NCBI RefSeq assembly: GCF_017349315.1
Contig: NZ_JAFMPP010000002.1
Span: 62,001-126,000 of the forward strand
Length of the DNA stretch: 64,000 nt
Source of the DNA: Jiella flava
GTDB lineage: Bacteria; Pseudomonadota; Alphaproteobacteria; Rhizobiales; Rhizobiaceae
Reading direction: 5' to 3'
Made by a program: the position numbers and the translations under genes. Under the pieces are notes generated by a model that made no database searches, had not been told where the DNA came from, and saw nothing but the letters and a program-made list of their open reading frames with translations. Below, piece after piece: positions 8,842 to 17,474 of this stretch (the first letter of the stretch is position 1; every line of letters begins with the position of its first letter).

Positions 8842-9153
8842 TCGACGCATCCTCGTCGATAAACCGGCGCCCGGCATAGGCCGCGGCTTGTCCCGGTAGA
8901 TAGAAGCCGTCAGGTTTAGCGTCGAGCCACGGCCTCACTTGGGAGCGCCGCCGGCGCTTCCCGGCTTCGAGGAAGAAATTACCGCCGGGCGAGGGCTGTC
9001 GCAAATGAATAAGAAATAATGTTTCACTGCCCCAAAACGTCCGCAATTTCCAACAAGCCGGGCGTTATCTGACTCGTTCGACATGTGCAGATCTGCAACG
9101 GGAGCATCGGGCCGAAATCACTTGTCAGCGTCGACGTCACGGCTGTGTAAAAG
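8842..9153. other. Intergenic stretch upstream of the DUF1344-like gene
   Basis: About 310 bases between two minus-strand genes. The part near 9010-9060 is AT-richer and may hold the promoter of the downstream small gene, but no consensus boxes were convincing. No gene seen. Confidence 0.5.
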
Positions 9154-9191
9154 CCCAACGGCGCGGCCTCATTCGAAGCCGCGCCGTTGGG
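9154..9191 (-). terminator. Terminator of glnII
   Basis: A perfect 14-bp stem (CCCAACGGCGCGGC and its complement) around a 10-base loop. On the minus strand it is followed by CTTTT. It lies 31 bases after the glnII stop codon. Confidence 0.85.
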
Positions 9192-9222
9192 GTCTTTCAT
9201 CGTTTGCTGTCATCCGGGCCGA

Positions 9223-10260
9223 TTATGCGGCGGCGGCAGCCTTGCCGGCGGGGACTTCCGAGATCGTCTTCAGAACCTGCGAGGCGATCGCGTAGGGGTC
9301 GCCTTGAGAGTTCGGGCGGCGATCCTCGAGATAGCCCTTATAGCCGTTGTTGACGAAGGAGTGCGGGACGCGGATCGACGCGCCGCGGTCGGCGACGCCG
9401 TAAGAGAACTTGTTCCACGGCGCGGTCTCGTGCTTGCCGGTCAGTCGCATGTGGTTATCCGGGCCGTAGACGGCGATGTGGTCTTCGAGGTTCTTCTCGA
9501 ACTGGCCCATCAGCGCCTCGAAATACTCCTTGCCGCCAACTTCCCGCATATGCTTGGTCGAGAAGTTGCAGTGCATGCCGGAGCCGTTCCAGTCGGTATC
9601 ACCAAGCGGCTTGCAGTGCCACTCGATGTCGATCTCGTATTTCTCGCAGATGCGCATCAGCAGATAGCGGGCGATCCACATCTGATCGGCAGCTTTCTTG
9701 GAGCCCTTGCCGAAGATCTGGAATTCCCACTGACCCTTGGCGACTTCCGCGTTGATGCCTTCGTGATTGATGCCAGCGGCCAGGCACTGGTCGAGATGGG
9801 TTTCGACAATCTCACGGGCGACGGCGCCGACGGCGCCGTAGCCGACGCCGGTGTAGTATTTGCCCTGCGGCTCGGGATAGCCCTGGGCCGGGAAGCCGAG
9901 CGGACGGCCTTCCTGATAAAAGAAATATTCCTGTTCGAAGCCGAACCAGGCGTCTTCGTCGTCGAGGACCGTGGCGCGGCTGTTCGATTCATGCGGGGTG
10001 ACGCCGTCGGGCATCATCACTTCGCACATCACCAGAACGCCGTTGGTGCGGTCAGGATCCGGATAGCTGGCCACGGGCTTCAGAACACAGTCGGAGCTGC
10101 TGCCTTCGGCCTGCAGCGTCGAGGAGCCGTCAAAGCCCCACAGCGGCAACTGCTCGAGCGTCGGAAACTCGGCAAATTCCTTGATCTGCGTCTTGCCGCG
10201 CAGGTTCGGGACCGGCTTGTAACCGTCCAGCCAAATATACTCGAGCTTGAATTTCGTCAT
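9223..10260 (-). CDS. glnII: Glutamine synthetase type II (GlnII)
   Basis: ATP-dependent ligase that makes glutamine from glutamate and ammonia. At about 345 aa it is the short, eukaryote-like GSII form, not the 470-aa adenylylated GSI. GSII landmarks include YIWLDG near the start, the glutamate/metal-binding WGFDGSS, FGFEQEYF, the nucleotide-binding region with WEFQIFG, then GSGMHCNFSTK and TAPWNKFSYGVADRG. The reading frame continues upstream of 10260, but MTKFKLEYIWLDG is the family N-terminus and has GGAAG upstream. No GlnB or GlnA neighbour. Regulation is probably by nitrogen status through the sigma-54 promoter at 10358-10374. The gene has its own terminator. Confidence 0.96.
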   Translation of the reverse strand: MTKFKLEYIWLDGYKPVPNLRGKTQIKEFAEFPTLEQLPLWGFDGSSTLQAEGSSSDCVLKPVASYPDPDRTNGVLVMCEVMMPDGVTPHESNSRATVLDDEDAWFGFEQEYFFYQEGRPLGFPAQGYPEPQGKYYTGVGYGAVGAVAREIVETHLDQCLAAGINHEGINAEVAKGQWEFQIFGKGSKKAADQMWIARYLLMRICEKYEIDIEWHCKPLGDTDWNGSGMHCNFSTKHMREVGGKEYFEALMGQFEKNLEDHIAVYGPDNHMRLTGKHETAPWNKFSYGVADRGASIRVPHSFVNNGYKGYLEDRRPNSQGDPYAIASQVLKTISEVPAGKAAAAA

Positions 10261-10357
10261 GGTCGTTCTTCCGTGGGTGGACGCGTTTTCGCGCATCGAA
10301 ACACAATGATCACCCGCGGCGCGGCGATGCGCGCTCAAACGGGGTCGTCTCGGCCTA

Positions 10358-10374
10358 TGCATGCGGCGTGCCAA
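10358..10374 (-). promoter_or_regulatory. Sigma-54 (RpoN) promoter of glnII
   Basis: On the minus strand the sequence is TTGGCACGCCGCATGCA: TGGCAC, then a GC element with exactly 10 bases between GG and GC, matching the -24/-12 consensus TGGCAC-N5-TTGC with one mismatch. It lies about 100 bases upstream of the glnII start codon, leaving a 5' leader of about 85 bases. Rhizobial glnII genes are known NtrC/RpoN targets, which fits. No NtrC site was located. Confidence 0.8.
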
Positions 10375-10409
10375 GCCGGGTCGATGCGGATATCGGCCGG
10401 CGTTTTTCT

Positions 10410-10438
10410 CGCCGCCGCGCAATATTGTCGCGGCGGCG
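10410..10438. repeat. 29-bp inverted repeat upstream of the glnII promoter
   Basis: CGCCGCCGCG, a 9-base AT-rich centre containing CAATATTG, then CGCGGCGGCG. The arms are perfectly complementary. It starts about 36 bp upstream of the sigma-54 -24 box, in the region where enhancer proteins bind, but it does not resemble the NtrC consensus (TGCAC half-sites). It may be a hairpin or a protein site. Confidence 0.6.
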
Positions 10439-10737
10439 GGATCTGGGCCTGCGCGGTTCGGCCCTTATCCTTGGCCGTCCAAAGCCAAAATATCCTAAGA
10501 TTTCAGCAACCATGCGCTGCAAAGTGAGCGGAAGGGCGCTCGCTGGTCAGTCCGGGAAAGGGATCTCGTGGCAGAATAATCCGATCGCCGGCTGCGGATC
10601 ATTTAGGTGCTCGGTGAGCTCGCATGGTTGTGAAGCGGGTGCGTAAAGTCTATTATTTGATCATATTGCATAAAAGATATGCACACCTACCTGTATCTTA
10701 ACCCCTTCCTGTTGGGAGGCTCATTGAGGAACAGCCC
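10439..10737. other. Intergenic, with an AT-rich segment before a small gene
   Basis: No gene seen. The segment 10645-10700 is clearly AT-richer than its surroundings (for example TATTATTTGATCATATTGC) and is the likely promoter region of the small plus-strand gene at 10738. No defined boxes are claimed. Confidence 0.45.
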
Positions 10738-10935
10738 ATGAAACCGAGAGAGGGCCATCAAGGCGCCGAGATCCTGCCGTTTCCCTTAAAGGCGCGTCTT
10801 GCCTGCGTCGCCGCCTCGCGCTCGCAGCGCCTGTCCCAGCCTTTGCCGGGCTTCGTCGAATTTGCCGCCGGCGGTGCCGCCTATCACGAAGACGCCATCC
10901 GCGAGGACGCCGAAAAGCATGGGCGCCGCCATTAA
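10738..10935 (+). CDS. Small protein of unknown function (65 aa)
   Basis: Not recognised. GAGGA lies 7 bases before the ATG and an AT-rich promoter-like region lies further upstream, which is why I accept it as a gene. The protein is soluble and mixed-charge, with no signal peptide, membrane segment or cysteine cluster; it ends in an acidic/basic stretch (HEDAIREDAEKHGRRH). It lies 105 bp upstream of tlyA and could share its transcript. The possibility of a chance reading frame remains. Confidence 0.45.
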   Translation: MKPREGHQGAEILPFPLKARLACVAASRSQRLSQPLPGFVEFAAGGAAYHEDAIREDAEKHGRRH

Positions 10936-11040
10936 CGGCTAACCCTGGCCCCAAGCGGCGGTCTTTGACCGTGGTCGCGGCCCCTGGCTGACCAAACGGC
11001 CGGCTTGCCAAACGGGCGGCTACGTCGCATCACGCCCGTC

Positions 11041-11808
11041 ATGGCCGCAACCATTTCCAGCCGCAGCCGGCTCGATGCACTGCTCGTCGACAAGGGCTTC
11101 TTTGCCACCCGCTCGCGGGCGCGCGACGCGATTTTGCGCGGCCATGTCGTCGTTGCGGGCAAGCCTGAGACGCGGCCCGGCCTGACGGTTCGGCCGGACG
11201 CGTCCATCGTTGTCTCCGATCCGGCCTGCGCCTATGTCTCGCGCGCGGCGCTGAAGCTGAGACAGGCAATTGCCATGTTCGATGTTGCCCCGCGCGGCCG
11301 CGCGGCCCTCGATATCGGTGCGTCGACCGGCGGTTTTACTCAGGTTCTTCTGGAGGCCGGCGTCGCCCATGTGGTGGCGATCGATGTCGGCCACGGGCAA
11401 ATGCATGCTACGATCGCCTCTGATCCGCGGGTGACGGCGCTCGAAGGGCTGAATGCCCGCGAGCTGGCACGCTCTGATCTTGCCGGCCACAAGATCGACC
11501 TCATCGTTTCGGACGTCAGCTTCATTTCCCTCACGCTTGCTTTGCCGCCGGCGTTGTCGCTGGCCGAGCCGGGTGCCGACGGCCTCTTTCTGGTCAAGCC
11601 GCAATTTGAGGCCGGGCGCGCGGCGATCGGCAAGGGCGGGCTTTTGCGCGATCCGGCATCGGCCGAGACGATCGCCGGGCACGTGCGGGAGTGGCTCGAC
11701 CGACAACCGGGCTGGCAGGCACTGGCGCTCATCGATTCCCCAATCAGCGGCGGCGACGGCAACCGCGAATTTCTGCTTCATGGACGAAAGGCGAACCATT
11801 GCGCGTGA
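11041..11808 (+). CDS. tlyA: TlyA-family rRNA (2'-O-ribose) methyltransferase
   Basis: S4-domain plus FtsJ-like Rossmann methyltransferase. TlyA enzymes 2'-O-methylate cytidines in 16S and 23S rRNA. Visible parts: S4 RNA-binding domain (RLDALLVDKGFFATRSRARDAILRG-type start, residues about 8-65), YVSRAALKL (conserved linker), SAM motif I ALDIGASTGGFTQ near residue 98, DVSFISLT near 163, and KPQFEAGR. Length 255 aa. The start is uncertain: ATG 11041 gives the usual N-terminus but has no strong ribosome binding site; ATG 11005 is an alternative. The gene overlaps the next RNA methyltransferase, a pairing common in Rhizobiales, where dxs is often also upstream. No dxs is seen here. Confidence 0.9.
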   Translation: MAATISSRSRLDALLVDKGFFATRSRARDAILRGHVVVAGKPETRPGLTVRPDASIVVSDPACAYVSRAALKLRQAIAMFDVAPRGRAALDIGASTGGFTQVLLEAGVAHVVAIDVGHGQMHATIASDPRVTALEGLNARELARSDLAGHKIDLIVSDVSFISLTLALPPALSLAEPGADGLFLVKPQFEAGRAAIGKGGLLRDPASAETIAGHVREWLDRQPGWQALALIDSPISGGDGNREFLLHGRKANHCA

Positions 11809-13019
11809 CGATCGACAGCCTCGGGGCGAAGGGCGACGGCGTCGCGATAACGCATGCCGGGCCGGCCTATCTGCCCTTCACCCTGCCGGGCGAGGTGGTG
11901 GAACTGGAAGGCACTGAGGCGCGGCCAGATTTCACGCTGATCGCGGCGTCGCCCGAGCGTCAGTCGCCGGCCTGCCGGCATTTTACCGAATGCGGCGGTT
12001 GCGATCTGCAGCATGCGAGCGAGACGACCTATCACGCCTTCAAGCGCGGCCTCGTCGTTGCCGCCTTGCAGCGGCAGGGGATCGAGGTCGAGGTGGCGCC
12101 GCTTGTGCCCTGTGCGCCGGCCTCGCGCCGCCGGGTGACGCTGACGGCGGTGCGTACCGGCAATCGCGTGCTTCTCGGCTACAACGCCGCCCGCTCGACC
12201 CGTGTGGTGCCGATCGAAACCTGCCCTATCGCGATGCCGCAAATCACGGCGGCGCTGCCAGTCCTGCGACGGCTCGCCGGGCTTTTGATCGACCGCAAAC
12301 GGCCGTTGAAGCTGTTGGTGACGATGACGGCGGCCGGCCTCGACATTGCCGCCGAAGGCGCGGCGCGCTTGTCCGACACGCTCCGGCAGCAGGCGGTTGC
12401 CTTGACGCTGGAGGCGGGGGTTGCCCGGCTGAGCCTTGGCGACGAGATCCTCGTGATGGCCAGAGCCCCCTTCATCGACTTTGCCGGCGTTCCCGTCGCG
12501 CTGCCGCCTGGCGCATTTCTGCAGGCGGTCGAGAACGCGGAGCGGGCGATGGCCGAGCGGGTGACCACCCATCTCGCGGGAGCCAAGCGCGTCGCCGACT
12601 TCTTTTCCGGTTGCGGCACGTTCTCGCTGCGGTTGGCGCGGCAGGCGGCGGTCAACGCCGTGGAAAGTGACGCGCTGGCGCTCGCCGTCCAGGATCAGGC
12701 ACACCGTCAGGCCCAGGGGCTGAAGCCTCTGACCACCGAACGCCGCGATCTCTTCCGTCGCCCGGTTCCGGCCAAGGAGATGGCGTCTTTCGATGCCGCG
12801 GTCTTTGATCCGCCACGAGCCGGCGCCGAAGGGCTCGCACGGGAACTTGCCGCCTCAAGGATCGGCCGGCTCGCTGCCGTCTCCTGCAATCCGATGACCC
12901 TTGCCCGGGATCTGAAGATCCTCGTCGATGGCGGCTATCGGATCCGTTCGGTCACGCCGATCGACCAGTTCTTATGGTCGCATCATGTCGAGGTGGTAGC
13001 CCTGCTCGAACGCGGGTGA
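11799..13019 (+). CDS. RlmD/RumA-type class I SAM-dependent 5-methyluridine RNA methyltransferase
   Basis: Methylates C5 of a uridine in RNA, most likely 23S rRNA. The iron-sulfur cluster motif C-x5-CGGC is visible near residue 50-60 (CRHFTECGGCDLQH) with a further Cys in ETCPIAM. SAM-binding motif FFSGCGTFSLRLA is near residue 270, DPPRAG near 340, and the catalytic Cys lies in SCNPMTLARD near 365. Length is about 406 aa. It overlaps tlyA: the start is either TTG 11799 (AAAGG 7 bases upstream) or GTG 11805, whose GTGA overlaps the tlyA TGA. Both imply translational coupling. TrmA-like tRNA targets are less likely given the iron-sulfur motif. Confidence 0.88.
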   Translation: MRVTIDSLGAKGDGVAITHAGPAYLPFTLPGEVVELEGTEARPDFTLIAASPERQSPACRHFTECGGCDLQHASETTYHAFKRGLVVAALQRQGIEVEVAPLVPCAPASRRRVTLTAVRTGNRVLLGYNAARSTRVVPIETCPIAMPQITAALPVLRRLAGLLIDRKRPLKLLVTMTAAGLDIAAEGAARLSDTLRQQAVALTLEAGVARLSLGDEILVMARAPFIDFAGVPVALPPGAFLQAVENAERAMAERVTTHLAGAKRVADFFSGCGTFSLRLARQAAVNAVESDALALAVQDQAHRQAQGLKPLTTERRDLFRRPVPAKEMASFDAAVFDPPRAGAEGLARELAASRIGRLAAVSCNPMTLARDLKILVDGGYRIRSVTPIDQFLWSHHVEVVALLERG

Positions 13020-13137
13020 GATCCTCGCGTCACCGAATGACGGATCGCCGGGCGACTTGCCGTTTGTCGCCCAGCATGCGAGCGAGACCCAACGCGACCC
13101 ATCGCTCCCCCGCGTGCGAACTGCAGGCCGACGGATC

Positions 13138-13785
13138 TTGACCGAATATCTTGCCCAGTATGGAACCGGCTTCTTGTTTCTCGTCGTCCTTCTGGAATCG
13201 ACGGGACTGCCGCTGCCGGGGGAAAGTCTCGTCGTCGCCGGGGGACTGCTGGCCGGCCAGGGCTCGTTGAGTCTGTGGCTGGTGCTTGGCGCGGCCTGGG
13301 CCGGCTCGATCGTCGGCGACAATATCGGCTATGCGGTCGGCCGGCGTTATGGCCGCACGATCGTCGTACGCTGGGGCGAGCATTTCGGCCTTGGCGAAAA
13401 GCGCTTCAAGATGGTCGAGGATCGGTTCGACAACTACGGCATCGCCGTGGTGCTCATTGCCCGCTTCATCATCATCCTGCGCCAGCTCAATGGCTTCGTC
13501 GCCGGCACGATGAAGATGAACTGGCCGGTCTTCCTGCTTTACAATTCGATCAGCGCCGCGCTCTGGTCGCTGGCCTATGGCGGGCTCGCTTATGCCTTCG
13601 GCTCGGCCTTCCAGACCTATTTTGCCGGCCATTCGACCTGGCCGCTCTATGTCGCGGCGGCGGCGATCTGCCTGATCGGCTGTGTCGGAACCTACCGGTT
13701 TCTGTTCCACAGCAAGGATGAGGAGCAGGACGAGAGCCGCGGGGGAAATGGCGAGGGCGGCGAGGGGACTCGCCGGGAGGCCTGA
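13138..13785 (+). CDS. DedA-family inner-membrane protein
   Basis: DedA proteins are proposed lipid (undecaprenyl- or phospholipid-) flippases linked to membrane potential. The family landmarks are ESTGLPLPGES near the N-terminus (re-entrant loop acidic residue), GDNIGYAVGRRYG, and the second loop ARFIIILRQLNGFVAG. Five or six hydrophobic segments are visible. The C-terminal 20 residues are a hydrophilic, Gly/Glu-rich tail. The start is uncertain: TTG 13138 gives the usual family N-terminus, while ATG 13057 or GTG 13114 would add a polar 27- or 8-residue leader. It follows rlmD by about 120 bp on the same strand. Confidence 0.87.
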   Translation: MTEYLAQYGTGFLFLVVLLESTGLPLPGESLVVAGGLLAGQGSLSLWLVLGAAWAGSIVGDNIGYAVGRRYGRTIVVRWGEHFGLGEKRFKMVEDRFDNYGIAVVLIARFIIILRQLNGFVAGTMKMNWPVFLLYNSISAALWSLAYGGLAYAFGSAFQTYFAGHSTWPLYVAAAAICLIGCVGTYRFLFHSKDEEQDESRGGNGEGGEGTRREA

Positions 13786-14053
13786 AAGCCGGGCGGCCTA
13801 AAAGCCGGGCGGATGGTGCGAGGCGAATGGCGAGCGCTGAATCTCGGTGTGGGGTCGGATCGCTCCTGCTTCAGGCGCGATGATCGCCGCCCACCGAGGT
13901 GGAGCTGTTGGCAATCGCCGGGTGATTGCGCCTTATCGATTATGGGCCTTTTATCGGTCGGCATCAGGGCACCGCCGACCGACTCGGACGCGGAAAAGGC
14001 GCAGAGCGTCGCGGGCCGGGATTGACGAATGCGGCGCCGCGTCGTCAAAACCG

Positions 14054-15247
14054 ATGGTGAAACGCTTTGAAGGCTCCGGCCCATCCGGTCGTCGCGGCGC
14101 GTCGTGGCCGAGCCTGCGCCCGCGGCTGCCAGAACGTTTCAAATTTGGATCGCGCGGCCCGTCAACCATAGACTGGGATAAAATCTTGCTTCTCAATCCG
14201 TTCGACGATCAGCCCGCTGAGTTCAAAGCGAAGGCGGCGTTCACCCTTGTCTTGCTCGGCGCTGCCAATTTGGGCGTCTGGCTCTGGGCCTTCGATGCGT
14301 TTGCTGGACGGCCGGCGCTTCTCGGCACGGCGTTTCTCGCCTATATGTTCGGGCTCCGTCACGCCTTCGATGCGGATCACATCGCCGCCATCGACAATGT
14401 CGTGCGCAAACTGGTGCAGAGCGGCAAGAAGCCGCTTTCGGTAGGCTTCTTCTTTTCACTCGGCCACTCCACCATCGTCGTCGCGGCGACGGTTCTGATC
14501 GCCCTGACCGTCTCAACCTTTCAGGACCGCCAGAACGCGCTTCAGGCGATCGGCGGGGTCGTCGGGACGCTGGTCTCGTCGCTTTTCCTGATCGCCATCG
14601 GTCTGGCCAATCTCGTCGTCCTACGTTCGATCTTTGCGGCCTTTCAGCGGGCCCGGCGCGGCGAGGAAATCGGCGAAGAGGATCTTGACGGCCTGCTCCG
14701 CGGACGCGGCTTGTTGGCCCGGATTTTTCGCCCGCTGTTCCGGGTGGTGACACGCTCGTGGCACCTTTACCCCATCGGCTTCCTGTTTGGCCTCGGCTTC
14801 GACACCGCGACCGAGATCGGCCTGTTGGGCATCTCGGCGAGCCAGGCGGCGCAGGGATTGTCGCTCTGGTCGATCCTGGTGTTTCCGGCGCTGTTTACCG
14901 CCGGCATGTCGCTGATGGACACGCTCGACAGCATGCTGATGACCGGGGCCTATGGCTGGGCGTCGGTGAAGCCGCTGCGCAAGCTTTGGTACAATCTGAC
15001 CATCACCGCGGCCTCGGTGGCGGTGGCGATCTTTATCGGCGGGATCGAGGCGTTGGGACTGGCCGCCGACGAATTGAACCTCACCGGCCGGTTTTGGGAT
15101 CTTATCGGCCATCTCAACGACAATCTCGCCGATCTCGGCTATGTGCTTGTCGGCATTTTCGCCCTGAGCTGGCTGGTCTCGACGGTCATCTACCGCGCGC
15201 GAGGCTATGACGACGCGGTCGTTGATCCGCAGGGCGCCTCCTCTTAA
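14054..15247 (+). CDS. HoxN/NixA-type nickel/cobalt transporter (NiCoT)
   Basis: High-affinity, secondary Ni2+/Co2+ permease of the inner membrane. The family signature HAFDADHIAAIDN (HX4DH metal filter) is near residue 105, with GHSTIV near 138 and LGFDTATEIGLL near 250, all NiCoT hallmarks. About eight hydrophobic segments; length from ATG 14054 is 397 aa with a basic 35-residue N-terminal tail that may be too long. No urease, hydrogenase or cobalamin gene lies nearby to indicate the metal. No cobalamin or NiCo riboswitch was found upstream. It has its own terminator. Confidence 0.9.
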   Translation: MVKRFEGSGPSGRRGASWPSLRPRLPERFKFGSRGPSTIDWDKILLLNPFDDQPAEFKAKAAFTLVLLGAANLGVWLWAFDAFAGRPALLGTAFLAYMFGLRHAFDADHIAAIDNVVRKLVQSGKKPLSVGFFFSLGHSTIVVAATVLIALTVSTFQDRQNALQAIGGVVGTLVSSLFLIAIGLANLVVLRSIFAAFQRARRGEEIGEEDLDGLLRGRGLLARIFRPLFRVVTRSWHLYPIGFLFGLGFDTATEIGLLGISASQAAQGLSLWSILVFPALFTAGMSLMDTLDSMLMTGAYGWASVKPLRKLWYNLTITAASVAVAIFIGGIEALGLAADELNLTGRFWDLIGHLNDNLADLGYVLVGIFALSWLVSTVIYRARGYDDAVVDPQGASS

Positions 15248-15262
15248 GACAACGCCAAGCTT

Positions 15263-15290
15263 GGGCGCCGGCGGCGCCCCTCTTGTTTTA
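15263..15290 (+). terminator. Terminator of the NiCoT gene
   Basis: GGGCGCC, loop GGC, GGCGCCC at 15263-15279, followed by a T-rich tail (CTCTTGTTTT). It lies between convergent genes and touches the stop region of the yeiH-like gene. Confidence 0.75.
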
Positions 15291-16322
15291 CTGGCCGGCG
15301 CCGGTGAGGATGATCAGGGCGAAGGCGAGAGCGATGATGAAGATCCAGGCCGCCGCGCCGAGAAGGGCCGGGCGCAGGCCTTTCGCCGCCAGCTTGCGCA
15401 TGTCGGTTTCGAGCCCCATCGAGGCCAGAGCGATCGCCAGCAGGAAATGCGTCGTCCAGATGGTGCCGGGCATCACCGCCTCCGGAACAATGCCGATCGA
15501 GGCGACGCCGATCATCGCGATGAAGCCGAGGACGAACCAGGGGACCGGCACCCCGCCGCCTTCGCTCGTCGTCGTGCGGGCCCGGCGGGCGGCGAAGTAA
15601 CCAAGCCCAAGGACCATGGGGGCGAGCATCAACACGCGGGTCAGCTTGGCGATGGTGCCGAGATGGCCGGCGAGGTCGCCACCCTGAAAGGCAGCCGCGA
15701 CGACCTGAGCGACCTCGTGGATCGAAGCACCCGTCCACAGGCCATAGACCGCGGGGCTGAGATGCAGGGCGTTGTTCGCAAGTGGCAAGGCCACCATCGA
15801 CAGCGAACCGAACACAGTGACGCAGGCGATCGCATAGGCGACATCCTCGTCGCGCGCCCGGGTCACGGTGTTGGTCGCGATCACGGCCGAGGCACCGCAG
15901 ATCGAGGTGCCGGCGGCGATCAGCTCGGCGAGCTTGGCGTCGACACCGAGCATTCGTCCAAGCCATTTGGTGAACAGGAAGGTCGAGAGCAGCGTTACGA
16001 CGATCACCGCGACGCCGAGAGCGCCGACCTCGGCGATCTGCGGCAGGGTGAGTTGCAGGCCGAGCAGCACGATGCCCGCCCGCAACAGCCGTCTCAGGCC
16101 GAATTTGACGCCGGGCAGCGCGGCTGCCGGCGTGCCAACGGTGTTATGAAACACCATGCCGAGAATGATCGCCAAGATCAGCGGGCTCATGAAGCCGAAG
16201 CCGGGCACAGCGTGAATCGCAAAGGCCAGCAGTGCGATCGCCACGGTGAGGGCAAGCCCCGGTCCGATCGAGGCCGGCAGGGCGTCGGCACTGGATGCAT
16301 TCGCTTGACTGAGATTGGTCAT
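15288..16322 (-). CDS. YeiH-family putative sulfate exporter
   Basis: Membrane protein of the conserved PF03601/UPF0324 family, annotated as putative sulfate exporters on weak evidence. About ten hydrophobic segments. Family motifs visible: [39 protein letters not shown] (central, residues about 125-135), and [13 protein letters not shown]. Length from ATG 16322 is 344 aa; this start has GGAA 6 bases upstream and avoids an 11-residue extension. The usual LysR regulator partner is absent. The 160-bp upstream region is AT-rich and probably holds its promoter. Confidence 0.85.
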   Translation of the reverse strand: MTNLSQANASSADALPASIGPGLALTVAIALLAFAIHAVPGFGFMSPLILAIILGMVFHNTVGTPAAALPGVKFGLRRLLRAGIVLLGLQLTLPQIAEVGALGVAVIVVTLLSTFLFTKWLGRMLGVDAKLAELIAAGTSICGASAVIATNTVTRARDEDVAYAIACVTVFGSLSMVALPLANNALHLSPAVYGLWTGASIHEVAQVVAAAFQGGDLAGHLGTIAKLTRVLMLAPMVLGLGYFAARRARTTTSEGGGVPVPWFVLGFIAMIGVASIGIVPEAVMPGTIWTTHFLLAIALASMGLETDMRKLAAKGLRPALLGAAAWIFIIALAFALIILTGAGQ

Positions 16323-16484
16323 GATCAGTTCCGCCATGCGGTGTTTACTGACCACAATCTTAGAGAGCGATATTCAATCGGTCCAAATGGTAATTCTTGT
16401 ATTTTTAATTGATAAAATCGAATGGTTGAGCCCGTGTGGCACCGGTGGCGAGGGACGCGAACCCCACGCCAGTGCGGCGGGCCG

Positions 16485-17399
16485 TCAATCGCGGGCGAGG
16501 ACGCCGTGCTCCCAGCCGAGCATCGCGCGCTTGCGGGTGATGCCCCAGTGATAACCGGTGAGGGCGCCGCTCTTGCCGAGCACGCGATGGCAGGGAACGA
16601 CGAAGGACACCGGGTTGCGGCCGACCGCCGCGCCGACCGCCCGCGCGGCCTTGGGGGCGCCGATTCGTTCGGCGATGGTCGAATAGCTCGCCGCTTGGCC
16701 GAGCGGGATCTCGAGCAGTGTCTGCCAGACGCGGATTTCGAAATCCGTCCCGATCAAGACGACCTTCAGCGGCCGATCCCGCTGCCAGCGCGAGGGCTCG
16801 AAGATGCGCTTGGCGAACGGGCCGGTGCGCATCGCGTCGGCGATGAAGCGCGCCCTCGGCCAGCGCCGGCGCATGTCGTCAAGTGCGGCGGCTTCACCAC
16901 CATCGGTCGGCTCGGCAAAGCCGATCCCGGCGAGCCCGCGATCATTCGCGACGACGATGGCGAGGCCGAAGGGCGTTGGATGATAGCCATAGAACAGATC
17001 GATGCCGTCGCCGCGCGCCTTATAGCTGCCCGGCGACAGGGCTTCGTGCTTGACGAAGAGATCGTGCAAGCGCGAGGGGCCTGAAAACCCGACCTCATAG
17101 GCCGCATCGAGCAGCGAGGCGCCTTCGTCGAGCAGCCGCCGCGCATTGTCCAGCGTCACCGCCTGGAGAAAGGCCTTGGGCGTCAAGCCGGCCCAGCGTC
17201 TGAGCAGCGAGGTCAAGGTTTCTTCTGATCGGCCGATCGCTTCGGAGATTTCGGCAAGGCTCGGCTGGCTGCGATATTCGATCGAGATGAACTCGATCAT
17301 GCGGCGAACGGTTTCGTAGTCGGTCAAGGTCGCGCGTCCGGAGGGCATGACGTCAGGGAGGGGAACGGCTTCGCAGGTTTCGGCGGAAAAGGTCAGCAT
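16485..17399 (-). CDS. ada: Ada-like protein: AraC DNA-binding domain plus O6-methylguanine methyltransferase
   Basis: Suicide DNA repair enzyme that takes alkyl groups from O6-methylguanine. Residues about 20-115 form an AraC-type double helix-turn-helix (PSLAEISEAIGRSEETLTSLLRRW). Residues about 120-300 form the methyltransferase, with the acceptor cysteine in VPCHRV and RVWQTLLEIPLGQAASY upstream. The N-terminal zinc/phosphotriester domain of E. coli Ada is missing, so this is the two-domain form, and methyl-phosphotriester sensing is unlikely. ATG 17399 has GAAGGAG 8 bases upstream. Regulation of other genes by the AraC part is an inference. Confidence 0.92.
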   Translation of the reverse strand: MLTFSAETCEAVPLPDVMPSGRATLTDYETVRRMIEFISIEYRSQPSLAEISEAIGRSEETLTSLLRRWAGLTPKAFLQAVTLDNARRLLDEGASLLDAAYEVGFSGPSRLHDLFVKHEALSPGSYKARGDGIDLFYGYHPTPFGLAIVVANDRGLAGIGFAEPTDGGEAAALDDMRRRWPRARFIADAMRTGPFAKRIFEPSRWQRDRPLKVVLIGTDFEIRVWQTLLEIPLGQAASYSTIAERIGAPKAARAVGAAVGRNPVSFVVPCHRVLGKSGALTGYHWGITRKRAMLGWEHGVLARD

Positions 17400-17474
17400 G
17401 GCGAAATCTCCTTCACCGTCATCTGCGCATGGGCCATAACCACCCGCCACCCGTTTTCCAGACGGCTTTCAATT

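Noticed and set aside
9187-10527. A long plus-strand open frame opposite glnII
   Set aside because: It is the antisense shadow of a clearly assigned glutamine synthetase in high-GC DNA, has no ribosome site and no recognisable protein features.
13786-14053. Cobalamin or NiCo riboswitch before the NiCoT gene
   Set aside because: I looked for the B12 box, the GCC-ACTG element and the paired NiCo helices and did not find them.
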